Assembly (NCBI RefSeq): GCF_002858745.1
Contig: NZ_PJRO01000007.1
Span: 1-60,490, forward strand
DNA from: Mesorhizobium loti
Lineage (GTDB): Bacteria; Pseudomonadota; Alphaproteobacteria; Rhizobiales; Rhizobiaceae
Direction: 5' to 3'
DNA length: 60,490 nucleotides
Below are positions 26,073 to 34,163 of this stretch, in pieces; position 1 is the first letter of the stretch, and each line of letters begins with the position of its first letter. The position numbers were made by a program, and so were the translations under genes. The notes under the pieces are model-generated. The model searched no databases and was not told the origin of the DNA. It worked only from the letters and a program-made list of their open reading frames with translations.

Positions 26073-26153
26073 CGCAATTCCAGTACCGCTGCGCACTTCC
26101 GCTGGAATTGCTCTCGTTGGAGCATGATCTTCCCACTTTTCGGGATCATGCTC
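26073..26153. repeat. Two adjacent Rhizobiales-type palindromes
   Basis: GCAATTCCAG (26073-26082) pairs with CTGGAATTGC (26102-26111). Immediately after, GAGCATGATC (26120-26129) pairs with GATCATGCTC (26144-26153). They fill the gap between convergent NCS2 and LysR genes and may terminate both transcripts; the second overlaps the end of the LysR gene. Confidence 0.75.
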
Positions 26154-27016
26154 TAGGCAGCCCGTTCGTCCTGCGCCTGCTCGTGCAGCCAGGCGCAAAG
26201 CTGCCGCGGCGCGAGGCGGGCATCATCCGCACGCATCAGCGCAAAATGCCATGCCGGCCCGCTCAACACACAGGAGAAGGGCGCGATCAACTGCCCGGCG
26301 GTCAGAAGCGGCTCGAACAGGGAAGGCGACAGCAACGCCACGCCCACCCCGGCAACCGCGGCATTCGCATCCAGTTCATGGGTCGGATAGTCGACCGAAG
26401 CAAAGCGCAGGCTGGGCGGCGTTTCACACTGTGCGGCGGCAAACCATCGTTCCCAGTCCGGGTGCGGCAGGAGTTCGAAATCGGCCAAGGCACACGGGTG
26501 ATCCAGGGTCCGCGTGCCCAGCAGGGACGGCGCCAGCATCGGCGTCACGTCGACCGGGGTGAGCCGGTACTCTTCGAGCCCGGCCCAGCCGCCACGACCC
26601 GTCCGGATTGCCACGTCGAATGCGTGGGCGTCGCGCACATCTGGCGAGACATCGATCTCGATGCTGGACGGCACCGGGGCAACATAGCGCGCCAGACGCG
26701 GGGCCAGCCAACGTGATGCAAAGGTCGGCGGCGCCGTCAGCCGCAGCGGCGGCGTGGCGGCCTGGAATTCGGCGAGCGCATCGGCGATGCCGGATAGCGC
26801 CTCGTGAACCCGACCAGCCAGGGTTGAGGCGGCAGCGGTCGGCACGACGCGGCGGCCGACACGTTCGAACAGCGACTGGCCAAGCTCGGCCTCCAGGGTG
26901 CGGATACGCAGGCTGACCGCCGCCGGCGTCAGGAACAGGCGTTCGGCCGCGCGGGCGAAACTCCCCGCCGACACGCAGGCTTCAAGCACCCGCAGGGACT
27001 CCAACGATGGCCGCAT
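26153..27016 (-). CDS. LysR-family transcriptional regulator
   Basis: 287 residues from ATG 27016. HTH: LRVLEACVSAGSFARAAERL, then FLTPAAVSLRIRTLE; a GcvA-like effector domain follows (FASRWLAPRLARYV; VAIRTGRGGWAG). The frame is open to 27133, but the extra 39 residues are unlike LysR. Divergent from the DUF3237 gene at 27122 across 105 bases, so that gene is the probable target. Confidence 0.88.
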   Translation of the reverse strand: MRPSLESLRVLEACVSAGSFARAAERLFLTPAAVSLRIRTLEAELGQSLFERVGRRVVPTAAASTLAGRVHEALSGIADALAEFQAATPPLRLTAPPTFASRWLAPRLARYVAPVPSSIEIDVSPDVRDAHAFDVAIRTGRGGWAGLEEYRLTPVDVTPMLAPSLLGTRTLDHPCALADFELLPHPDWERWFAAAQCETPPSLRFASVDYPTHELDANAAVAGVGVALLSPSLFEPLLTAGQLIAPFSCVLSGPAWHFALMRADDARLAPRQLCAWLHEQAQDERAA

Positions 27017-27121
27017 GATCAGTTTCTCTTGTGATGCAGACAAGCAATGCGCGTTTTGAAAGTGGAAAGCGTGGGCGCAGATGTCGGCCAAAAAACAGGA
27101 ACTCAAAATAGGAGATCGACT

Positions 27122-27580
27122 GTGTCCCTGCAATCACGACATCTGTTCACGCTTTTCATCGCGCTGCACCCGACAGTGGAGCTCGGGCACACACCCGCCG
27201 GCGGGCGGCGCATCTTTCCCGTCTCGGGCGGCTATTTCCGTGGCGAGCGCATTCGCGGCGAGGTGTCGCCGCTGATCGGCTCCGACCTGCTTCTCGCCCG
27301 CTCGGACGGCACGTTCCAGCAGGATGTCAGGCTGCTGCTCGTCGCGGAGGATGGCGGCCTGGTGCTGATGACCTATCGCGGCATTCGCCACGCATCCAGC
27401 GCGGTCGACGAGCGGCTGCGGCGCAACGAACCGGTCGATGCCAGCGAGTATTACCTGCGCACCACGCCCTATTTCGAAACCGCGGCACCGGCCCATGAAT
27501 GGCTGAACAGGATCGTCTCGGTCGCCACGGGCGGAAGGTGCCCGGGCGGCGTCGAGTATGAAGTCCATGAGATCCTTTGA
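27122..27580 (+). CDS. DUF3237 family protein
   Basis: 152 residues. RHLFTLFIALHPTVELG, RRIFPVSGGYFRGERIRGEV and EYYLRTTPYFETAAPAHEWLNRIVSV follow the DUF3237 (UPF0311) pattern, a small beta-barrel family of unknown activity. The start is GTG 27122, preceded by AGGAG at 27110-27114; it has no signal peptide. Its stop overlaps the start of the DUF1127 gene. Likely regulated by the divergent LysR protein. Confidence 0.85.
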   Translation: MSLQSRHLFTLFIALHPTVELGHTPAGGRRIFPVSGGYFRGERIRGEVSPLIGSDLLLARSDGTFQQDVRLLLVAEDGGLVLMTYRGIRHASSAVDERLRRNEPVDASEYYLRTTPYFETAAPAHEWLNRIVSVATGGRCPGGVEYEVHEIL

Positions 27581-27885
27581 TGCGTCCCGGCTCACCCGAA
27601 AACCCGACACGTCTGGGCGGCTCGATGAAAGCGATCCGACGATGTCTGCTGAAGATATTGGACTGGCATCACGGAGCAAAAAGACGCGACCGCCTGGACC
27701 TCCTCGATCTGACCGACAAAGAACTGCGGGAACTCGGCTTCCGGCGCAGCGACTTCGATGGCCAGGCCTATCCCATGCCTGCCGAAGCCCCGGCTATTTC
27801 GCGCGCAGCTGCGCGTCGTAGGCGCGATCCAGATTGTCCATCATGCTCTGCAGCGCCTTGTCGACATCGAAGGCGGTCGGCCTGA
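27580..27885 (+). CDS. DUF1127-type protein
   Basis: About 101 residues from ATG 27580, coupled to DUF3237 by a TGATG overlap; ATG 27625 is an alternative giving 86 residues. The core DLLDLTDKELRELGFRRSDF matches DUF1127 (LxxLsDreLrDiGlxRsdi). The last 30 residues are a poorly conserved Arg/Cys-rich tail, and they overlap an opposite-strand gene by 92 bases, so the true reading may be damaged downstream. Confidence 0.6.
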   Translation: MRPGSPENPTRLGGSMKAIRRCLLKILDWHHGAKRRDRLDLLDLTDKELRELGFRRSDFDGQAYPMPAEAPAISRAAARRRRDPDCPSCSAAPCRHRRRSA

Positions 27886-28012
27886 TCTGAAGCTGCAGGG
27901 CGGCACGGCGTAGCAGTACGGCAACATCATGGGCAGACAGTTCGGCGAGATTGTCCGCCGCCCGCCCGAGTTCCTCGATCAACCACTCGTCGCTGTCCGA
28001 TGGTACGCCCAT
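27794..28012 (-). CDS. Small acidic hypothetical protein
   Basis: 72 residues, no recognised domain. The sequence is amphipathic-helical in character (ELGRAADNLAELSAHDVAVLL; ALQSMMDNLDRAYDAQL) with normal amino-acid balance, unlike a chance shadow. GGGGAAG precedes the ATG at 28012. It overlaps the 3' end of the DUF1127 gene on the other strand. Function unknown. Confidence 0.5.
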   Translation of the reverse strand: MGVPSDSDEWLIEELGRAADNLAELSAHDVAVLLRRAALQLQIRPTAFDVDKALQSMMDNLDRAYDAQLRAK

Positions 28013-28149
28013 GCTTCCCCGCGGAGCGCTGCCTGACCGTTCTTCCTTACCACGATCGCGTGGAGGAAGAAATCACTCGGTATTGTCGCACGGAGAGACA
28101 CTATCTCCCAGGGTCCCGCTAGCCGTTCGGCTGGTACATACTTATTGCC

Positions 28150-28401
28150 TTGAGCGCACGATCTCCCGATGGCTACGATGCAGGGATCATCTGGAGAATT
28201 GGGATGCGCCAGGCCGGGCTGACATTCGACAACGTGATCAAATGCAATGTCTTCCTGACGGACATGGCCAATTTTGCTGCCATGAACGAAGCCTATTCAC
28301 TGCGCTTTGCTTCCCCCTATCCCGCGAGAACAACAATCGGCGTGGCAGCACTTCCTGCGAATGCGGCGGTGGAAATCGAAATGATCGCCCAGGCGGAATG
28401 A
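28150..28401 (+). pseudogene. Truncated RidA-family gene (reactive imine deaminase)
   Basis: 83 codons; only the C-terminal two thirds match RidA: AGLTFDNVIKCNVFLTDMANF, MNEAYSLRF, PARTTIGVAALP and VEIEMIA. RidA proteins are about 125-130 residues and begin with a SxAIGPYSQ-like segment; that part is missing. Just before the match, LENW in another frame resembles the family's LENI segment, pointing to a frameshift near 28195. The promoter-proximal part has been lost, so this is a decaying gene rather than a short functional one. Confidence 0.65.
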
Positions 28402-28632
28402 CTGGAACGCTCCGCTTGGCCAGCAGCTAGCCGGTATTACGGACCTCGCGAGCTGTATTGCAGGATCGCTGCGACGCTGCGGCATGGCAACTGCGTTTGA
28501 TGCCGGAGCCGTGACAATGGCAGAGCGGCCCAGGCCCCCAGGCGGCGCACACCTCCCAAATGGGGGTGGTCAACACGGCCAAAAACAGCCAGGATTATCC
28601 GAGGGCTAATTGCAGCGAAGGGGCGCTGCGCA

Positions 28633-29790
28633 ATGAGGGCTGTTGCCGACTACGATGAGGCGCGCGTTGCTGCCATCGCGCGCGATGTTTCCGAGGCGAT
28701 CGACCGGGCGGCTTTCGATTCCGGCGACTGGAACGATGTTCCTGCTGCCTTGGCACGCGCCTTTCCCGGCTCGTTCGGCGGTTTCTGGAACAACAACCCG
28801 TATCGGGAAGAACTCAACTTCCTGGCGGCGCACAACATCGCTCCCGAGTTCCTCAAATCCTACGAAGAGCATTTCGCCTTCATCAACCCGTGGACGGCCT
28901 TTTGGGAGCCGATCCCGAATGGCACGGTGGCCGCATCGGAAGTCGTCGCGCCCGCCCGCACATTCGACCGCACCGAATTCTACAACGACTGGCTGAAGCC
29001 GCAGAAGGATGTCGAAGCCGCGACCGGGCTGAAACTTGTCGGCGGCCGTGGCGAGGTCGTGACCTTCCTGTTGCACTATCCGCTGGACAAATCGGACCGC
29101 TACGAAACCGCAGCCGTCGAGGTGCTGAAACGCGTCAAAAACAGCGTGGACCGATCGATCACATTGGCCAGGCTGCTGAGAAATCGCTCCGAACTGGCCG
29201 TATCGGGCGCGGCGTTGCTGGAAAGGCCGCACTGCGCAGCATTTGTCACGGACAGCGCCCGCGCCGTGCGCGATGCCAATGCGCAGGCGACCCAGTTGTT
29301 CTCGAAGGGCAGTCCCGTCTTTGTGCGCCGGGGACGCGTGTTGCTGTCCGATAATGATGCCGACACCCGCTTCGGGCAGCTTCTGCGCAATATGGGGAAT
29401 GCGGTCGACAGGGAGCGCTCGATCCTTGCCTTTCGCGGCGATTCCGGCAGTGCCTGGGAAGTGATCCTGGCGCCCCTGCAAGCCAGCGTCGGGACACCCG
29501 GAATCCTGACGCTCGTGCCACCGCAGACGCTGGTACTGGTTCTGGTGACGGAACTGAAGCCTATGGCGGATGATGTTCCGGATCTTTCAAACTTGGCACC
29601 GTTGTTTGGACTGACAAAGTCCGAGATCGTCTTTTGCCGAAAACTGCTGGCGGGAGAAAGCGTGACCGAGATCGCCGACAGCCTGAAGCTTTCGGTCGAG
29701 ACGGCCCGGACGAGGATGAAGGCGATCCTGCACAAGACGGAATCCCCACGCCAAAGCCATCTGATGCTTCTGCTGTCACGGCTTAGCTAG
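28633..29790 (+). CDS. LuxR-type HTH transcriptional regulator with N-terminal sensor region
   Basis: 385 residues. The last 65 residues (FGLTKSEIVFCRKLLAGESV, then TEIADSLKLSVETARTRMKAIL) form a LuxR/GerE DNA-binding domain. The first 310 residues have no named domain but look PAS/GAF-like in layout. The rhizobial family of this length is often called helix-turn-helix transcriptional regulator without known ligand. The upstream gap (28402-28632) carries a G/C hairpin near 28549-28570. It stands alone, so no target is suggested. Confidence 0.82.
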   Translation: MRAVADYDEARVAAIARDVSEAIDRAAFDSGDWNDVPAALARAFPGSFGGFWNNNPYREELNFLAAHNIAPEFLKSYEEHFAFINPWTAFWEPIPNGTVAASEVVAPARTFDRTEFYNDWLKPQKDVEAATGLKLVGGRGEVVTFLLHYPLDKSDRYETAAVEVLKRVKNSVDRSITLARLLRNRSELAVSGAALLERPHCAAFVTDSARAVRDANAQATQLFSKGSPVFVRRGRVLLSDNDADTRFGQLLRNMGNAVDRERSILAFRGDSGSAWEVILAPLQASVGTPGILTLVPPQTLVLVLVTELKPMADDVPDLSNLAPLFGLTKSEIVFCRKLLAGESVTEIADSLKLSVETARTRMKAILHKTESPRQSHLMLLLSRLS

Positions 29791-29980
29791 CGCTTTTTCG
29801 CTTTGATCCGAAGCACTGAAACACTTTAACCCTTTGTTTTTACATGATTCCGGACGGAAAGCCGCTACGCGCGTTTCCCGGAAAATTGTCGAATATCCAG
29901 GCAGGCCCGCTCCCAGATGGGAGTTGCTGGCAGCGGCGGACAATCGTTGAAATGCCTGATGTCCAGCAACGGGGGGACCG

Positions 29981-31033
29981 ATGCTTTTCAGGCAATTTTT
30001 CCGGGTGGCCGCATGTCTGGCCGCGATGAGCGGGGCAGCGCTTGGCGGCAACATGGAGGACTACAAAAATGTCCCGACATACCGCATGGCATCGCCGCAC
30101 GAATGCGACGCCGACGATGTCGGCAGGGTGCAGGTCTCCTGCAAATACATCGAGGTCGGTTCCATCGATGGCTATTCCAGCCTGCGCGTCAGCGACGATC
30201 CGCGCTGGCCGAAGCTGGAAAAGTACAGGCTTGGCGGCACGCGCCTGAAGTTCGCCGGCATCGCCTGCGCCAGGGCGGACAGGGAGGAAAATGCGAGAAA
30301 GATCGCGTTGGGACGCGCCGCAACGCTGGCAAAACGTCTCATCGAGGACTTCGAAGAAACCACCTTCACCGGACAGCTGAGCGAGCTTGGCTTCAACAAA
30401 TATGATGACGGCTGGAAGTGCACGAAAACCGACAACACATCCGGCAGCGACGCACCGGTGGCTGCTTCTGAGAGCGAACCGGACAGCTCCTCGACGCAGC
30501 AGCAGACTCTCGCCGACCAACAAGCCGCGGCCCGGGAAAGAGCGCAAGCAGAGCAAGCAGCCTGGCGAAGGCGGACGGCCACATTCATCATCACCAACAA
30601 TGACCGATACACTCTCGGGCTCGGCTTCTTTTCCCGATCGCGCAACGCTGGCTGGCCGGGCGGCAATAAGCAGTATGTGCTTTCAGGCACGGAAACCTAC
30701 AATCTGACATGCCAGCCGGGTGAGAAGATCTGCTTTGGCGCGTGGCGGAACCACCAGACCAAATATTGGGGATCCGGCCGCGGCGGCAGGGAAGCCTGCA
30801 CCGGCTGCTGCATAAAATGCGGTGGAACGTTCCGCACGGCGCTGGGCGACGGCGGCGCGGATTCCTACCCGCAAACCAGCTCTTCACCGGACCAGGCACT
30901 TGAAACCGCTGTCAACGTGATCGGCCTGGGCGCCGTCATTCTCCAGGGTTTGAACGACGGCGGGGGTGGGACGACCTACGCGCCTGCGCCACGCGCAAGA
31001 GCCCAGAGGCAGAGCGGCATCAGCGGCAACTGA
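29981..31033 (+). CDS. Secreted Cys-rich hypothetical protein
   Basis: 350 residues. Signal peptide MLFRQFFRVAACLAAMSGAALG. Residues about 25-150 contain CDADDVGRVQVSCKYIEVGS and TRLKFAGIACARADREENARKIALGR; a Ser/Gln-rich linker with a short coiled region (QQAAARERAQAEQAAWRRR) follows; then a domain with SRSRNAGWPGGNKQYVL, CQPGEKICFGAWRN and CTGCCIKCGG. I do not recognise a named family. The C-terminal block has at least seven Cys, suggesting disulfides or metal binding outside the cytoplasm. Followed within 31 bases by another exported protein, probably in one operon. Confidence 0.75.
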   Translation: MLFRQFFRVAACLAAMSGAALGGNMEDYKNVPTYRMASPHECDADDVGRVQVSCKYIEVGSIDGYSSLRVSDDPRWPKLEKYRLGGTRLKFAGIACARADREENARKIALGRAATLAKRLIEDFEETTFTGQLSELGFNKYDDGWKCTKTDNTSGSDAPVAASESEPDSSSTQQQTLADQQAAARERAQAEQAAWRRRTATFIITNNDRYTLGLGFFSRSRNAGWPGGNKQYVLSGTETYNLTCQPGEKICFGAWRNHQTKYWGSGRGGREACTGCCIKCGGTFRTALGDGGADSYPQTSSSPDQALETAVNVIGLGAVILQGLNDGGGGTTYAPAPRARAQRQSGISGN

Positions 31034-31064
31034 CCGTGGAATGAAAAGGCGGCAAGGAGGAAAA

Positions 31065-31436
31065 ATGCCGGAGCGTTACTGGAACAAGGTACTGAGACTG
31101 CTTGGCGGAATGGCGGTTCTTGCCGGAATGACCATCCTTCCCGCTACGGCCGAGACTCTGCCGACGATGAAAGACATGATCGCGGATGCCCAGGCATCGA
31201 ATGTGCGCAGCGCCGTGAACGCCTCATCGCACACGCTGAACTGGGTGAACGTCAGGCTGAAGGAAGAGGGAAAGCCGCAGCTGTTCTGCAGGCCCGCCTC
31301 GACGGGATTGTCGGTCGACGAACAGATCGCGATCCTGACCAAGTGGGTGGAGGCACGACCCAAGGTACAGGCCGAGGAAGTGCCTACATTCCCGAAGCAT
31401 CTGCTCGACGCGATGGTGGCCAAATTTCCCTGTTAG
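31065..31436 (+). CDS. Small exported protein with Rap1a/Tai-like domain
   Basis: 123 residues; ATG 31065 has AAGGAGG upstream. Signal peptide LLGGMAVLAGMTILPATA. The mature part ends FCRPASTGLSVDEQIAILTKW, then VEARPKV and LLDAMVAKFPC, resembling the Rap1a/Tai fold (one Cys near FCRP, one at the end, LSVDEQ helix). Rap1a proteins of Serratia are immunity proteins to type VI amidases; many homologues are orphan periplasmic proteins. No effector or type VI gene is visible here. Probably cotranscribed with the preceding gene. Confidence 0.65.
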   Translation: MPERYWNKVLRLLGGMAVLAGMTILPATAETLPTMKDMIADAQASNVRSAVNASSHTLNWVNVRLKEEGKPQLFCRPASTGLSVDEQIAILTKWVEARPKVQAEEVPTFPKHLLDAMVAKFPC

Positions 31437-31570
31437 AGCGTTTCCGCTTTTCCCCGAAACACAGTACACGACGCTAGCGCCAATACCGTTCATTTAAGGC
31501 TTTACCCGTCTTACCGCAGGGGTGTCCCCGATACAGGGCAAGGCGGCGCTTCGTCGTCGCCTCGCTCGCG

Positions 31571-31803
31571 GTGCGTCCTTCGAGGCTCGCCCGATCGGGG
31601 TCGCGTTTGCTTTCCAGCCGCCTGCGGGCTCGCACCTCAGGATGAGGACCGTTGTACAACCGCGCTCAGGTTCTGAAGCGTCCGGAAATTCAAGTGCAGA
31701 AGAAGGCTGAAGCGGCACAACGGTCCTCATCCTGAGGTGTGAGCCCGCAGAACGTTGGAACCATGGCAACAAAGTCGGCTGGGCGAACCTCGAAGGACGC
31801 ACC
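31571..31803. repeat. Long inverted-repeat element (family A, copy 1)
   Basis: Outer arms: GTGCGTCCTTCGAGGCTCGCC at 31571 against GGGCGAACCTCGAAGGACGC at 31781. Inner arms: CCTGCGGGCTCGCACCTCAGGATGAGGACCGTTGT region at 31621-31656 against ACAACGGTCCTCATCCTGAGG at 31717. The 521-base gap 31437-31957 holds this element, partial GTTTCCGCTTTTCCCCGAAAC and CGCAATTCGGGACGC palindrome-like pieces on each side, and no credible gene. Confidence 0.85.
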
Positions 31804-31957
31804 AAATCGATGCAGCCTACCTATTCTCAACCAGATAGCGTTGTGTAGCATGATGGAACCGCGGAAACGCTCCAGCTCTTTGCTTTTACGCAATTCGGGA
31901 CGCAAAACCGCTGCGCACTTTTGTTGGATTTGTTCCCGCCAGAGAAGCAATCCGGGG

Positions 31958-32356
31958 CTATCGAGGTCCCAGATAGCTTGCCAGCTCGGCCCGGAATGCA
32001 TCCAGGCTCCAGCGTCCGGCGCCGGCCGTGACGAGATACATGCAGACGACGCTTGCCAACGTGAAGCCGGTTGCCTCCGTCGTCGGCCATGAGAGATCCG
32101 GCTGATACCAATAAGGATACATGACGACAAAATTGACCGCGAGGATGAACGCCGCGACGCGCGTGAACAGACCGACCAGGATCAACGCGCCTGCAAAAAT
32201 CTGTACCCAGCGCGAAGCCCAGTAGATCAGGAATGCCGGGTGATCCGTGGTGACTGGCGGCTGCACCAGGGTGGGGATGCTGCAGTACAGATAGGTGAGG
32301 CCGCAGACAATCCGCATGAGGCCCAGCATATGCTGGGAATACTGCTCAGGTTTCAC
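31958..32356 (-). CDS. DoxX-family membrane protein
   Basis: 132 residues with four hydrophobic segments: MRIVCGLTYLYCSIPTL, WVQIFAGALILVGLFTRVA, FILAVNFVVMYPYW and FTLASVVCMYLVTAGAG. The order and the GxxLILGLFTRxAA loop match DoxX proteins, integral membrane proteins linked in some bacteria to redox or sulfur metabolism. Flanked by repeat DNA on its 3' side. Role here unknown. Confidence 0.85.
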   Translation of the reverse strand: MKPEQYSQHMLGLMRIVCGLTYLYCSIPTLVQPPVTTDHPAFLIYWASRWVQIFAGALILVGLFTRVAAFILAVNFVVMYPYWYQPDLSWPTTEATGFTLASVVCMYLVTAGAGRWSLDAFRAELASYLGPR

Positions 32357-32627
32357 GCCACGCCTCCCCTACCCTTGATGGCGACGGATCCGAGATCGCG
32401 CAGACGGCATCAATGATCCGCATAGAAGGCCTGTCCTACAAGAAGCGGCATCCGCCCGACAGACCCGTCGCCAGCTATTTTCCTTTGCCAGGCACCGACC
32501 GCAATGATCGTTCGACACGGCCTGTCCGGCTTCCTGCCGTTTGCGGCGATATCTTCGGCGTGTCGAAATACGTCATTTGCCGTATTCTTGAAGCCTCCCT
32601 GTCCTGCTACCCGCAGAAGCGGCAAGC

Positions 32628-32993
32628 ATGGGCGGTCACATGGAACCTCTGGAACCTAGCCATGGCAAGGTCGAGCGGGAACGGCGCGGCCTCGTCGACC
32701 TCAGACATGTGCAGTCGTTTCGGGCCGGACAGGCCGTGCCCGAATGGCTGCTGTTCCTCGAACCGAAAAGCCCGTCGGCAAACCGCGGCACGTTCTGCTT
32801 TGCCGCCGATGCCGATCTCTATGAGAAGCAAGGCAGATACTGGCTGCTGCCTGCCGATCCGCTGACCATGCAGTTCCTGTTCGCGATGATCGGAACGCAG
32901 AACTGCACGTTGATCGCCGGCAGCCAGCAGACTTCCTGGCCAGCCCAGATCATGACCGCCCGTTCCGCCGACGGTAAGACAGACCAGGCCTGA
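32628..32993 (+). CDS. Hypothetical protein
   Basis: 121 residues from ATG 32628 (ATG 32640 possible). No domain recognised. The reading has normal composition and high third-position GC (VPEWLLFLEPKSPSANRG; YEKQGRYWLLPADPLTMQFLF), unlike the other frames here. No signal peptide or membrane helix. Upstream 32357-32627 shows nothing I can assign. Confidence 0.55.
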   Translation: MGGHMEPLEPSHGKVERERRGLVDLRHVQSFRAGQAVPEWLLFLEPKSPSANRGTFCFAADADLYEKQGRYWLLPADPLTMQFLFAMIGTQNCTLIAGSQQTSWPAQIMTARSADGKTDQA

Positions 32994-33097
32994 GACCCTT
33001 CCGCCGCGCAGCATGGCCAAGTGCAGCATCGCCCCCAGATGGGGCGTGCAATCGCGTCTCATCTCCGGCAATCCTTGAGCGGGATTTCGGGGAGATC

Positions 33098-33916
33098 ATG
33101 ATGCGACTGCTTGCGGGCATGACATTCATCGGCGCGGCGGTGCTCGGCACAGCGGATGCGCATGCCGTCGACATTTCCGGCATATGGATGGGATCGATCC
33201 AATGTTCCTATGGCAGGGGCAGCCTGAACATCACGGTCGGCCGGGACGGCAGCATCTCCGGCGGCGTCACCAACGGAACGATCACCTCGGGATCGGCCAG
33301 GGGACGGTCGGTGCGGTTCAGCACGACCAACGCCTTTGGCAATGTCAGCAACTTCACCGGCACGATCGTCGGTGACGACATGACAGGAACCTACCGCCAG
33401 AGTGCGACATCGGAAACCTGCAGCTGGGACGCCAGCCTGCGAACCGGCATCCGCACCAGCCAGTCGTCAAACCCCGGCAAGGACCCGGAGCCGGATTATT
33501 CCAGGCTCGATGCGAAGAAGAAGCGCGCGGCGCGGGAGAAGGATGCGCAATCGTTCCTGACAGCGGGCGCGGCGGCCGCGCAATATTGCACCTACGCCGA
33601 CCAGATGACCGCGGCCGGGCGGTTTTCGCAGGCCGCCGAGGCGTTCCGGCTGATGGGAGATTCGGTGCGCGGCGCCAAGGCCGACAGGCTGGCGAAGGCA
33701 GCGTCCGCCAGAGCCGATGTGTGCCAGCGCAAGCAGAGGGCCGCCCGCGCGGCACCGGGCAAGAAGTCTCAGGAGATTGCGAAGGCTAGGTCGAAGGACA
33801 CGGCAAAGGCCTGCGAGGATTTGGCGGACTACCAGAAGAAGCTGGAAAAGGCAGGCCAACTGGAGCTGTCGCTCAAGGTCAGGCTGCAGGCCAAACTGAA
33901 GTTGAAATGCCGATAG
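33098..33916 (+). CDS. Exported hypothetical protein, two-part
   Basis: 272 residues (ATG 33098 or 33101). Signal peptide MMRLLAGMTFIGAAVLGTADAHA. Residues 25-115 form a beta-rich, Gly/Ser/Thr-rich unit (GSIQCSYGRGSLNITVGRDG; FTGTIVGDDMTGTYR), similar in style to small lipocalin-like domains. Residues 130-272 are Lys/Ala-rich helices with four spaced Cys (YCTYADQM; DVCQRKQR; ACEDLADY; LKLKCR), ending in a basic tail. Family not recognised. It belongs to the run of small exported proteins in 29.9-34.6 kb. Confidence 0.7.
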   Translation: MMRLLAGMTFIGAAVLGTADAHAVDISGIWMGSIQCSYGRGSLNITVGRDGSISGGVTNGTITSGSARGRSVRFSTTNAFGNVSNFTGTIVGDDMTGTYRQSATSETCSWDASLRTGIRTSQSSNPGKDPEPDYSRLDAKKKRAAREKDAQSFLTAGAAAAQYCTYADQMTAAGRFSQAAEAFRLMGDSVRGAKADRLAKAASARADVCQRKQRAARAAPGKKSQEIAKARSKDTAKACEDLADYQKKLEKAGQLELSLKVRLQAKLKLKCR

Positions 33917-33980
33917 CCGGGCATTTCCGCTTTTCTCCGAATCCACGGTGGTCGACGCCAGCTGGCTCCACTTAACCAGC

Positions 33981-34070
33981 GTTCCGGCATGGATCCCCGA
34001 CCAGTCGCTTCGCTCTCTGCGAGGTCGAGGATGACGAGGGGATGGATGCCTCGTCTAATCTCCAAAGTCG
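33981..34070. repeat. Dispersed repeat family B, copy 1
   Basis: GTTCCGGCATGGATCCCCGA followed by a variable CGCTTCGCTCTCTGCG core and GAGGTCGAGGATGACG; a further match (GGGGATGGATGCCTCG...AATCTCCAA) extends it to about 34070. Other copies: 40161, 54957, 55194 (inverted) and 57570. Confidence 0.75.
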
Positions 34071-34163
34071 GCAATGCCGCCGGCGCGGACGCGACCCTGG
34101 CAGGCGAACCAATCCAGCAACTGGATGCTGTTGCGTGTGCCGACCAGACTGTTTGCGGGACGA

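Noticed and set aside
31437..31957. Possible CRISPR array because of repeated GAGGATGAGGACCG words
   Set aside because: The words are arms of one inverted repeat, not regularly spaced direct repeats with spacers; no cas genes nearby.
32413..32865. 150-codon plus-strand frame with Cys/Arg/Pro-rich product
   Set aside because: Composition is that of an out-of-frame reading, and it overlaps the better-composed gene at 32628.
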